From Methylococcaceae bacterium (GTDB lineage Bacteria; Pseudomonadota; Gammaproteobacteria; Methylococcales; Methylomonadaceae), in the NCBI GenBank assembly GCA_013141375.1, contig JABFRC010000280.1:1-38151 (forward strand): a stretch of DNA of 38,151 bases, written 5' to 3'. Numbering within the stretch: the first letter of the stretch is position 1; the number at the start of each line of letters is the position of its first letter. The notes under the pieces are model-generated. The model was not told the origin of the DNA, made no database searches, and was given only the letters and a program-made list of their open reading frames with translations. Position numbers and translations under genes: made by a program. Positions 15,923-24,492 of this stretch are shown here, piece by piece.

Positions 15923-15954
15923 TGCCAGTTATAGCTTACAACATTTGAACTTAG

Positions 15955-18900
15955 ATGAAGTTATTTACACCCGTTACTCTATTGATCCGCATTTTGCTGC
16001 TGTTTGCTTATGCGTTAGTTAGCGCTCTCCCAATACTTCCTGCCTACGGTGCAGAACCGGTACGCATTGGTATTCTGGCTTTTCGCTCTCAACAAGAAAC
16101 CTTGAAACAATGGCAGCCTTTGGCGCAAGCCTTAAAACAAGCTATTCCAGCGCGTAATTTCACTATTCAAGCGTTTAATTTTGCCGAACTGGAAGCCGCC
16201 GTTGTCAATCATCAGCTGGATTTTGTCTTGACCAATCCAGGACACTACACGCTATTGGCAAGTCGGCATGGTCTATCATCGCCTCTTGCCACGTTGGCTC
16301 CCACACGAAGGGAGCCGGCCATTTCAGAGTTTGGGGGGGTGATTTTTAGCCGGGCAGATTCGGCCGCTATCAAATCCTTACAAGACATCCAAGGCAAAAC
16401 CATCGCTGTCACCGATACTGGATCTATGGGTGGCTACTTGGCGCAAGCTTATGAACTGCACCATGTCGGCATTCATATTCCCAAAGACATCCAATTACTG
16501 ACTACTGGCATGCCTCATGATACTGTCGTCGATGCCGTTTTGTCCGGTCGTGCCGATGTAGGATTTATCCGAAGTGGCGTTCTGGAAAGTCTGATCAGTG
16601 AAGGCAAGCTTAAGCTTGCGCAAATCAATGTCATCAATCTACAAGTAAAAAAGAATTTCCCACTGCGTCTTTCTACCCGACTGTATCCGGAGTGGCCGTT
16701 CTCATCGTTACATGACGTTGATGAAAACCTAGCCCGACATGTCGCGTCAGTGTTGTTTCTGCTTGAAGAAAGCCCAGCAATAACCCACGCCATCGGCATT
16801 CACGGTTTTGTCGTCCCGGCCGATTACAAACCCGTCGATGATTTACTCAGGGAATTGCGCTTACCACCCTACGAAGCATCGCCTGAATTTACCTTGCAAG
16901 ATGTATTCATCCGCTATCAATGGCAACTTATTGTCGGTTTTCTGGGCCTTGGCCTGATTACTTTGCTGGTCTTTCGCTTATGGATAGAACGCCAAAAAGT
17001 GCGAAAGCAAAGCGGGCTGTTAGCCGCAAGTGAAGCCAAACTGACTTTGATTTTAGACAATGTTGATGCCTGTATTTATCTAAAAGACAGGCAAGGCCGC
17101 TATCTCTATGCCAACCATCAGGTGCAAGAGCTGTTTTCAGCAACAGAGGATGAAATCCTTGGACAGTTTGATGATCATTTCTTTGATGTAAATACCGCCG
17201 CGCAATTACATGCCAATGATCTATTGGTGCTGGAGAATGGACAGATATTAAAAACCGAGGATAGCAATCTCAACACGATTAATAACCAAGTTTCGACCTA
17301 TTTAACGATCAAGCTCCCGCTGCGTAATGAGACTGGGGAAATCTATGCGCTGTGCGGCATTTCCAGCGACATCACCCAAACAAAAAAAATCGAAAAATAC
17401 GAGCAATTTCGCAGCCATATTCTGGAACTGCTCTCCGGCAACACCAAGCTTTCCAGCGTGCTTGAAGCCATTGTGCTTGGCGTGGAGCAATTGAATCCAA
17501 AAATGCTGTGCAGTATTTTGTTGCTGGATAGCGAAGACAAGCATCTCACAAACGGCATAGCTCCGAGTTTGCCTGAGTTTTACAACGCAGCCATCAACGG
17601 TGTTGCAATCGGCGTAGGTGTGGGCTCCTGCGGGACGGCTGCGTTTACAGGCAAACGTGTCGTTGTGGAAGACATTTCTACACATCCTTATTGGTCACCT
17701 TATAAAGAATTGGCTGCAAGCGCGGGGCTTTGTGCGTGTTGGTCGCAACCTATCTTTTCAGGCATGGGCAAAATATTAGGCACCTTCGCCATTTATCATC
17801 ATGAAGTTCGCCCACCCTCAGAAGATGATATTTTTCTTATTGAACAAGTCGCTCGTTTAGCCAGCATAGCGATTGACCGAAAAAACGCGGAAAACAAGCT
17901 GCGTACCAGCGACCTTGCGCTTAAGGCCATTTCTCAAGGCGTTATCATTACCGGTACTGACCAGAATATTATATGGATGAATGATGCCTTTTTGGCGATC
18001 ACCGGCTATACAAAAGAAGAAGTTATGGGCCAAAATTGCCGTTTTATACAAGGCCCGGAAACCGATCAGGAAACATTAAAAACATTGCGTCTTGCACTGG
18101 CTCAAGGCAGCGAAATTTCCACAGAAATCCTCAATTACCGCAAAGACGGCAGTAAATTCTGGAACGATTTGCGTATCTCGCCGACTTACGATGATCTCGG
18201 TCTTTTAACGCATTTTGTTGGCATCACTCGCGATATTACCGAGCGTAAACTGGCTCAAAAAGCCACCCAAGCTGCAGCCGAATACGCCCGAAATCTGATC
18301 GAAACCAGCTTGGATCCGCTGGTAACCATCAGCCCATCCGGTAAAATTACCGATGTCAATGTCGCCACCGAAAAGGTCACAGGCGTTAACCGGCGCATGC
18401 TGATAGGTAGTGACTTTGCGGTCTATTTTACCGACCCTGACAGTGCCCGCAAAGGCTATGCGCAAGTGTTTTCACAAGGATTTGTGACCGATTATCCGCT
18501 GGCGATTCGTCATCAATCCGGCAAAATCACCGATGTGCTTTATAACGCCAGCCTGTATCGCGACAGCAATGGTGACGTAGTGGGAATATTTGCTTCAGCG
18601 CGCGATATTACCGAACGCAAACTGGCAGAATCAAAACTCCATCTGGCCGCCAGTGTCTTTAGTTATGCTCGCGAGGGCATCATGATCACGGAGCCTGACG
18701 GCACCATCATTGACGTCAATGATGCCTTCTGCCGCATCACCGGATACACCCGCGACGATGTCATTGGCAATAATCCGAGTTTGTTAAGCTCAGGCCACCA
18801 TCGCAAAGAATTTTACGTTTCTTTGTGGCACGATTTGCTCGAGAAGGATCATTGGTATGGCGAGGTTTGGAACCGCCGCAAAAATGGTGAGGTCTTTGCC

Positions 18901-20682
18901 GCCATGCAGACCATCAGTGCCGTCAATGACAATCAAGGTAAAACGCGCCATTACGTTGCCTTATTTTCCGACATTACCACCATTAAAGCGCATGAACGCG
19001 AGTTAGAACACATCGCCCATTATGACGCGCTGACCAGCCTGCCCAACCGTGTACTGTTGGCAGATCGTTTGCATCAAGGCATGGCGCAAGCGCTGCGTCA
19101 TTCGCAGCCACTCGCAGTGGCTTATCTCGATTTGGATGGTTTTAAAGCCATTAACGACCGCTTTGGTCATGAAGCGGGCGACCAGTTACTGATCGCCTCG
19201 ACTGCCAACATGAAAAACGCCTTGCGTGAAGGCGACACCCTGGCGCGTTTGGGCGGCGACGAATTTGCTGCAGTTTTGCTAAATCTTACCGACATCGAAG
19301 ACAGTGTCCCAGTGCTAATTCGCTTACTGGCAGCCGCGGCTCAACCGGTACATATCGGTGACCTAACCTTGCAAGTGTCCGCCAGTGTGGGCGTCACTTT
19401 CTATCCGCAGGGTGAAGATATTGATGCCGATCAGCTGCTTCGGCAAGCCGATCAGGCCATGTACCTGGCTAAACAGGCGGGGAAAAATCGTTACCACGTT
19501 TTTGATGCCGAACAAGACAACAGTATTCGTGGTCATCACGAAAGTTTGGGACATATTCGCGACGCACTGACCGCCAACAATTTTGTGCTGCACTATCAAC
19601 CCAAAGTCAATATGCGCACCGGCACTGTGATCGGCGCGGAAGCCCTTATTCGCTGGCAACACCCGCAACGCGGCCTTTTGCCGCCACTTATTTTTCTGCC
19701 GGTTATTGAAGATCATCCGCTTGCCATCGATATCGGCGAATGGGTGATAAACACAGCTCTCACGCAAATGGAAATCTGGCATGACGAAGGGCTGGAGCTT
19801 GCGGTTAGCGTCAACATTGGTGCCCGCCAATTGCAGCAAGTTGACTTCGTCGAACGTTTGCAGGCGATTCTGGCAGAGCATCCTAATGTTTCACCCAGCA
19901 ATCTCGAACTGGAAGTGCTGGAAACCAGTGCATTGGAAGATATCGGCAAGGTCTCCAAAATTATTCATGAATGCCGGGATATGGGTGTCAAATTCTCTCT
20001 GGATGATTTTGGTACCGGCTACTCCTCGCTGACCTATCTAAAACATCTGCCTGCCGCTCAGCTAAAAATTGATCAAAGCTTCGTGCGCAACATGTTGGAT
20101 GACCCAGAGGATCTGGCAATTGTCGAAGGTGTGCTGGGCTTGGCAACGGCATTTCGCCGTGATGTGATTGCTGAAGGTGTTGAAACCCTGTTGCATGGTG
20201 AAATGTTACTGCAACTTGGCTGCGAAATGGCGCAAGGTTACGGCATCGCTAAGCCCATGCCCGCCGATTTGATTCCAAATTGGATAGCGACCTGGTCACC
20301 CGACCCTGCCTGGCTTAATCTGCCTTATGTCAGCCGCGGCGATCTGCCCTTGCTGTTTGCGGGTGTCGAACACCGTGCCTGGATCGCTACAATCAACAAC
20401 TTTGTGACTGGCGAACAGACCATGCGGCAGCTACCCGATCACCATGAATGCCGCTTTTTAGCGTGGCTGGCAGGTGACAACAAGCTTCGATATTCTGACA
20501 TTCCGGTCTTCCAGACAATCGAGCCACTACACAAGCAACTGCACACTACTGCCGAGGAGCTGATCAATCTTCAAATGGAGGGGCGTAATTCAGATGCGCT
20601 TGAGAGATTGGACGAGTTTCATGAGCTGGGCAATGCCTTACTGGAGCATTTGAAAATACTGGTACAGACTATCAAGCCTTAA
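15955..20682 (+). CDS. PhnD-PAS-GAF-LOV-PAS-PAS-GGDEF-EAL-CZB cyclic-di-GMP protein
   Basis: A 1575-residue membrane protein that may make and break cyclic-di-GMP. In order: signal/anchor (about 8-33), PhnD-like periplasmic binding domain (about 34-300), membrane helix (about 322-343), PAS (358-475), GAF (485-645), a LOV-type PAS (about 650-765), two more PAS domains (to about 1015), GGDEF, EAL, and a C-terminal CZB-like zinc-binding domain (about 1480-1575). The LOV motif GQNCRFIQG has the photoactive Cys695, with Asn727 and Asn737 conserved, but Thr758 stands where LOV proteins have the switching Gln. GGDEF (1100-1104) and EAL (1229-1231), with DDFGTGYSSL, look intact. His1497/Cys1499 and later His residues suit CZB. 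It heads the polysaccharide cluster. Confidence 0.92.
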   Translation: MKLFTPVTLLIRILLLFAYALVSALPILPAYGAEPVRIGILAFRSQQETLKQWQPLAQALKQAIPARNFTIQAFNFAELEAAVVNHQLDFVLTNPGHYTLLASRHGLSSPLATLAPTRREPAISEFGGVIFSRADSAAIKSLQDIQGKTIAVTDTGSMGGYLAQAYELHHVGIHIPKDIQLLTTGMPHDTVVDAVLSGRADVGFIRSGVLESLISEGKLKLAQINVINLQVKKNFPLRLSTRLYPEWPFSSLHDVDENLARHVASVLFLLEESPAITHAIGIHGFVVPADYKPVDDLLRELRLPPYEASPEFTLQDVFIRYQWQLIVGFLGLGLITLLVFRLWIERQKVRKQSGLLAASEAKLTLILDNVDACIYLKDRQGRYLYANHQVQELFSATEDEILGQFDDHFFDVNTAAQLHANDLLVLENGQILKTEDSNLNTINNQVSTYLTIKLPLRNETGEIYALCGISSDITQTKKIEKYEQFRSHILELLSGNTKLSSVLEAIVLGVEQLNPKMLCSILLLDSEDKHLTNGIAPSLPEFYNAAINGVAIGVGVGSCGTAAFTGKRVVVEDISTHPYWSPYKELAASAGLCACWSQPIFSGMGKILGTFAIYHHEVRPPSEDDIFLIEQVARLASIAIDRKNAENKLRTSDLALKAISQGVIITGTDQNIIWMNDAFLAITGYTKEEVMGQNCRFIQGPETDQETLKTLRLALAQGSEISTEILNYRKDGSKFWNDLRISPTYDDLGLLTHFVGITRDITERKLAQKATQAAAEYARNLIETSLDPLVTISPSGKITDVNVATEKVTGVNRRMLIGSDFAVYFTDPDSARKGYAQVFSQGFVTDYPLAIRHQSGKITDVLYNASLYRDSNGDVVGIFASARDITERKLAESKLHLAASVFSYAREGIMITEPDGTIIDVNDAFCRITGYTRDDVIGNNPSLLSSGHHRKEFYVSLWHDLLEKDHWYGEVWNRRKNGEVFAAMQTISAVNDNQGKTRHYVALFSDITTIKAHERELEHIAHYDALTSLPNRVLLADRLHQGMAQALRHSQPLAVAYLDLDGFKAINDRFGHEAGDQLLIASTANMKNALREGDTLARLGGDEFAAVLLNLTDIEDSVPVLIRLLAAAAQPVHIGDLTLQVSASVGVTFYPQGEDIDADQLLRQADQAMYLAKQAGKNRYHVFDAEQDNSIRGHHESLGHIRDALTANNFVLHYQPKVNMRTGTVIGAEALIRWQHPQRGLLPPLIFLPVIEDHPLAIDIGEWVINTALTQMEIWHDEGLELAVSVNIGARQLQQVDFVERLQAILAEHPNVSPSNLELEVLETSALEDIGKVSKIIHECRDMGVKFSLDDFGTGYSSLTYLKHLPAAQLKIDQSFVRNMLDDPEDLAIVEGVLGLATAFRRDVIAEGVETLLHGEMLLQLGCEMAQGYGIAKPMPADLIPNWIATWSPDPAWLNLPYVSRGDLPLLFAGVEHRAWIATINNFVTGEQTMRQLPDHHECRFLAWLAGDNKLRYSDIPVFQTIEPLHKQLHTTAEELINLQMEGRNSDALERLDEFHELGNALLEHLKILVQTIKP

Positions 20683-20729
20683 GTGTTTCATAAAAATGGG
20701 AGGGTCTTGAGTGCTGTGGTATCTTTCCT

Positions 20730-20750
20730 GCTCATTTGATTGAGCGCTTT
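20730..20750 (+). terminator. Weak hairpin after the GGDEF-EAL gene
   Basis: GCTCA (20730-20734) pairs with TGAGC (20741-20745) over a 6-base loop and is followed by GCTTTT. The stem is only 5 base pairs, so this would at most be a leaky terminator before the glycosyltransferase genes. Confidence 0.3.
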
Positions 20751-20775
20751 TCAATAGTATTTCACGGGTACCAGC

Positions 20776-21738
20776 ATGAAAATTACCGCCGTTATTCCTA
20801 GCTATAACAATGCCGACTTTATTGCCGATGCTATCAACAGCATCTTGAGGCAAACGCAGCCTGTCGATGAGATCATCGTTATTGATGATGGCTCGACGGA
20901 TAACACCGAGCAAATCGTGCAGGCATTGTCAGCCGATATCATCTATTTTAAGCAGGAAAACCGAGGTCCGTCGGCGGCAAGAAACCAGGGCATCAAGTTA
21001 GCTAAAGGTGATTGGATTGCTTTTCTGGATGCTGATGATCAATGGGTTCAAAATAAAATTGAAACACAATTAGGTAATCTTGAGCGCTACCCAGAACTCC
21101 GCTTACTGACAGCTGATATGACTGAAATAGATAAACATGGACAAGTTCTTACCAAATCAGCGTTAGCCAAACATAACTTGTTCGATGGCTTTCAACGACT
21201 CAACGGAGGTCCAATACCTAATGCACTAACTGCATTGTTAGAAAAAAACTTTATTCCACCCAGTACAGTGCTAGTGTTTCGAGAAATATTATTTGAAACC
21301 GGACTCTTTAATGAAAACATCCGATTTGGTGAAGACCTGGAGTTATGGGCCAAAATTGCTGCTAAATATCCAATTAATTGCCTCCCTGAATCATTGGCTT
21401 TACGGCGTCTTCATGGCAATAATGCCACTCAAAATATCCTGCGCATGCTGGAAGACTTAGTTAAAGTGCTGCGATCGCTTAAGTCGAATGTTCGGAATGA
21501 ATTGGCAAATCAAGGCTGTAATATTGATATGTTAATAGCCAATAGCCTGACAAATCTTGGCTATTGGTATTTCAGTCAAGCGCGTTATAAAGAAGCAAGA
21601 ACTGCATTTCTTAGCAGTTTAAACGAACGAATTACCACTAGAGCAATACTCTACTTATTCTCATCTTGTTTACCGCATACTGTTATTTTAGGGATTAAAG
21701 CGGTCAAACAATTAATCAGCAAATCTACCGCCAAATAA
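20776..21738 (+). CDS. Family 2 glycosyltransferase
   Basis: A 320-residue GT-A enzyme that transfers a sugar from a nucleotide-sugar donor. The N-terminal half is a typical GT2 domain: TAVIPSYNNADFI at the start, VDEIIVIDDGSTDNT, GPSAARNQGIKLAKGDWIAFLDADDQW with the metal-binding DADD, and a later FGEDLELWAKI that holds the candidate catalytic base. The C-terminal stretch (about 240-290) is helical and TPR-like (GYWYFSQARYKEARTAFLSSL). No membrane helix is evident, so it probably works at the inner face of the membrane. It starts 93 bases after the GGDEF-EAL gene and leads the run GT2-GT4-CapK-like. Acceptor and donor are unknown. Confidence 0.92.
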   Translation: MKITAVIPSYNNADFIADAINSILRQTQPVDEIIVIDDGSTDNTEQIVQALSADIIYFKQENRGPSAARNQGIKLAKGDWIAFLDADDQWVQNKIETQLGNLERYPELRLLTADMTEIDKHGQVLTKSALAKHNLFDGFQRLNGGPIPNALTALLEKNFIPPSTVLVFREILFETGLFNENIRFGEDLELWAKIAAKYPINCLPESLALRRLHGNNATQNILRMLEDLVKVLRSLKSNVRNELANQGCNIDMLIANSLTNLGYWYFSQARYKEARTAFLSSLNERITTRAILYLFSSCLPHTVILGIKAVKQLISKSTAK

Positions 21739-21792
21739 AGTCATCCAAGGCTATATTTGGTATACAAACGGTAACTATTATGGATGCTTTAA

Positions 21793-23016
21793 GTGAGTAA
21801 AAAAATTATAAAAAACATCCTATATATTGAAAATGGCATCGGCTATGGTGGTGCAATTATTTGTTTGAGGCACCTGATCAGGCATTTGGACCGAAGCCGC
21901 TTTCATCCACTGGTTGTCACTGGCCGCACTGGACCGCATTATCGCGAAATCGCGCAAGAGGCCGATTGGCAGCATATCCCCGATAGACACATCGATGTGA
22001 ACGCGTTACGAGACAAACTTAGGTCAATAACCTGGTTGCATCGAATTCCTGGCTTAAGCACTTTGCTAAATCAAATAGTGTCGAGAACCGATGATGTTTT
22101 CAATTTTCTTCCATTTTTTATACGCCTACTCTGGAGAGCTTGGCACGGCAAAGTAGATTTGATCCACGCCAATAACGAACCCTTGTGCAACCGCGCTGCG
22201 CTGTTGGCAGGTAAACTCTTACATATACCGACGGTTTGCCATGTCCGAGGCGATCAATCCGGCTCGCGATTGATGCGCTGGGCATTCAGCCTGCCTAAGC
22301 ATTTTATTTCCGTATCGCATTGGGTTTCTAAAAGCATGCAGGACAAGCTGCAAGTGCCTCCTGAAAAAATCAGCGTCATTTATGATGGGATCGAATTGGA
22401 AAAACTTGACGTATTTGTCGATGGCAACTTATTTAGAACACAACACCACGTTCCCAAAGAGTCATTTGCCGTTGGCCTGGTCGGCTTATTAATTCCCTGG
22501 AAAGGCCAAGAGCTGTTTCTTGATGCGGCCAAATTACTGCGCAACAAAATCCCCAATCTTAAAATGCTCATCATCGGCGGCACGCCTGATGATTGTGTGG
22601 CTTATGAAGCCAATTTACGTCAACGTATAATTGATGAAGGCCTAGAAGATATCGTCAGCTTTACCGGCCATGTTTCTGACATGTCCGTTGTCTATAACGG
22701 CTTGGATGTTGTGGTTTCAGCATCAACCAGCCCTGAACCATTGGGAACAGTGGTTATTGAAAGCATGGCCATGGGACGGCCGTTGATTGGACCCAATCAT
22801 GGCGGTGCCGCTGAAATGATGGCTCACGATCACACTGGCCTTTTATTTACCCCAAATGATGCCGGTTCCTTGGCGGAGCAAATCGAGCGTTTTTATCTAA
22901 GTCCGGACTTACGCCTTCGCTTGGGACAAAATGCCAGAAACCACGCCCTGGCAACCTTTTCGGTGGCAACGCATGCCCATAAAATCCAAGCCATTTACGA
23001 TAGCCTTTTACCCTAA
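21793..23016 (+). CDS. Family 4 glycosyltransferase
   Basis: A 407-residue GT-B enzyme. It opens with NILYIENGIGYGGAIICLRHL (an N-terminal glycine loop typical of GT4), continues through FISVSHWVSKSMQDKL and VGLLIPWKGQELFLDAAKLL, and shows the C-terminal EX7E-type donor site PEPLGTVVIESMAMGRPLIG followed by GGAAEMM. It starts at GTG; an ATG 13 bases earlier runs into a stop at once. The gene lies 54 bases after the GT2 gene and 12 bases before the CapK-like gene, a clear operon. Expected role: retaining transfer of a hexose during polysaccharide or glycolipid assembly on the cytoplasmic side. Confidence 0.93.
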   Translation: MSKKIIKNILYIENGIGYGGAIICLRHLIRHLDRSRFHPLVVTGRTGPHYREIAQEADWQHIPDRHIDVNALRDKLRSITWLHRIPGLSTLLNQIVSRTDDVFNFLPFFIRLLWRAWHGKVDLIHANNEPLCNRAALLAGKLLHIPTVCHVRGDQSGSRLMRWAFSLPKHFISVSHWVSKSMQDKLQVPPEKISVIYDGIELEKLDVFVDGNLFRTQHHVPKESFAVGLVGLLIPWKGQELFLDAAKLLRNKIPNLKMLIIGGTPDDCVAYEANLRQRIIDEGLEDIVSFTGHVSDMSVVYNGLDVVVSASTSPEPLGTVVIESMAMGRPLIGPNHGGAAEMMAHDHTGLLFTPNDAGSLAEQIERFYLSPDLRLRLGQNARNHALATFSVATHAHKIQAIYDSLLP

Positions 23017-23028
23017 TTCAGCATAACC

Positions 23029-24378
23029 ATGAATCCATACATTTCCAGAGAAATTATTTATCCCTTGCAAGAGAAATTATTGCATCGACCAACCTTCCCT
23101 TACCTGGCCGAACTGGAAAAATCGCAATGGCTGTCGCGCGCCGATATTGAAGCTTTGCAGCTGAAAAAGCTGCAAACGCTACTTAAAACTGCTGAAGCAC
23201 ATAGCCTCTGGCATAGTCAACGTATCAAAGAATCCGGCATTAGCATCGATCAACTAAGTTTCGAAGAATTCAGAAAACTGCCGACGATGACCCGAGCCGA
23301 TGCCCAACAACACGGGCAGGACATGGTCTGGCATGGAGTGCCAGGCGGGACGTTTCGTTACACAACCGGTGGCTCCAGTGGTCAACCGCTGATTTTTTAT
23401 TTTGGCCGAGCCAGACAAGCCGCCGATGCCGCCGGACGCATTCGTGCCAGACGCTGGTGGGGTGTTGATGTCGGAGAGCCGGAAGTCTATTTGTGGGGCG
23501 CGCCGGTTGAATTGAATAACACCGACAAAGTTAAAACCATTCGTGACCGATTACTGAATCAGCTCGTCTTAAACGCCTTTGCCATGTCGCCGGAACGCAT
23601 GGCGACTTACTTAACAGCCATTGAAAAGTTCAAACCTCGTTGTATTTACGGCTATGCCAGTAGCGTTGCGTTATTGGCACGTTTCGCAAAGCAGCAAGGC
23701 AAGCCAATTTCGCTACCCAGCCTGAAAGTGATTTGCACCACCGGCGAGCCGCTTTATCCCGAGCAGCGCCAGATTATTTCCGAAGTTTTTAATGTGCCTG
23801 TGTCCAATGAATTCGGAAGTAGGGACGCCGGACTCATTGCCCACGCCAACAATCATCAACAAATGCTGTTGTTGAGTGAAAGCAATATCCTTGAAGTCCT
23901 GGATGCAGAAGGCAATCCAGTCAAACCGGGGGAAATGGGTGAGGCCGTGATGACGGGACTATGTTCGGAAGCCCAGCCCTTCATACGCTACCGCACCGGC
24001 GACATGGTCAAATTATCGGCCGATGTTGATAAAGATGGCCGCGGCCTGCATGTCATTGAAGAAGTCATTGGCCGCAGCACGGACTTTTTGGTACATGAAA
24101 ACGGCTCGATCATTCATGCCTTGGCCGGCATTTATATTCTCAGAGAAACACCGGGCGTCGAACAATTCAAGCTTATTCAACATGCCATTAATGAGTTTGA
24201 AATTCTGATTGTGGCCAATAAATTTTGGGAACACTCCTCAATGCCTGCCATAGAAAATAAAGCTAAAGCCCGTTTCGGTGCGGCTTGCAAAGTCGATGTA
24301 AAACTTGTAGACAGCATACCTCCAGAAGCCTCAGGCAAAATCAGACAGGTGGTTTCTAAAGTGCAGCCAGTTTTCTGA
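23029..24378 (+). CDS. CapK/PaaK-like adenylate-forming enzyme
   Basis: A 449-residue member of the phenylacetate-CoA ligase branch of adenylate-forming enzymes. Motifs are the ATP loop FRYTTGGSSGQPLIFYF, the EFGSRDAGLIAH segment, RYRTGDMVKLS, and the C-terminal ASGKIRQV with its lysine. Close relatives named CapK occur inside polysaccharide clusters, where their exact reaction is mostly unproven; aromatic acid activation is less likely, since no phenylacetate degradation genes are near. It follows the GT4 gene by 12 bases, so it is probably co-expressed for surface polysaccharide work, perhaps activating an acyl substituent. That last point is inference. Confidence 0.85.
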   Translation: MNPYISREIIYPLQEKLLHRPTFPYLAELEKSQWLSRADIEALQLKKLQTLLKTAEAHSLWHSQRIKESGISIDQLSFEEFRKLPTMTRADAQQHGQDMVWHGVPGGTFRYTTGGSSGQPLIFYFGRARQAADAAGRIRARRWWGVDVGEPEVYLWGAPVELNNTDKVKTIRDRLLNQLVLNAFAMSPERMATYLTAIEKFKPRCIYGYASSVALLARFAKQQGKPISLPSLKVICTTGEPLYPEQRQIISEVFNVPVSNEFGSRDAGLIAHANNHQQMLLLSESNILEVLDAEGNPVKPGEMGEAVMTGLCSEAQPFIRYRTGDMVKLSADVDKDGRGLHVIEEVIGRSTDFLVHENGSIIHALAGIYILRETPGVEQFKLIQHAINEFEILIVANKFWEHSSMPAIENKAKARFGAACKVDVKLVDSIPPEASGKIRQVVSKVQPVF

Positions 24379-24429
24379 TATCGCAGGGTAAATAAGTCAC
24401 ATCCATTCACTTACAAAGTAGGCTATATT

Positions 24430-24443
24430 GAACTTATAAGTTC
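24430..24443. promoter_or_regulatory. Perfect 14-base palindrome GAACTTATAAGTTC
   Basis: A perfect palindrome in the 114-base gap between the CapK-like gene and the PAS-GGDEF gene. It could be a regulator site, or an A+T-rich promoter part belonging to the downstream gene. No cognate regulator is obvious. Confidence 0.3.
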
Positions 24444-24492
24444 TTAAGCTTGTTTGCTTAAAAAACCGCAACAACAAAACCAGGCAATTCAA

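Noticed and set aside
19363-19958. Long minus-strand frames inside the GGDEF-EAL gene
   Set aside because: The GGDEF and EAL motifs on the plus strand fully explain this region.
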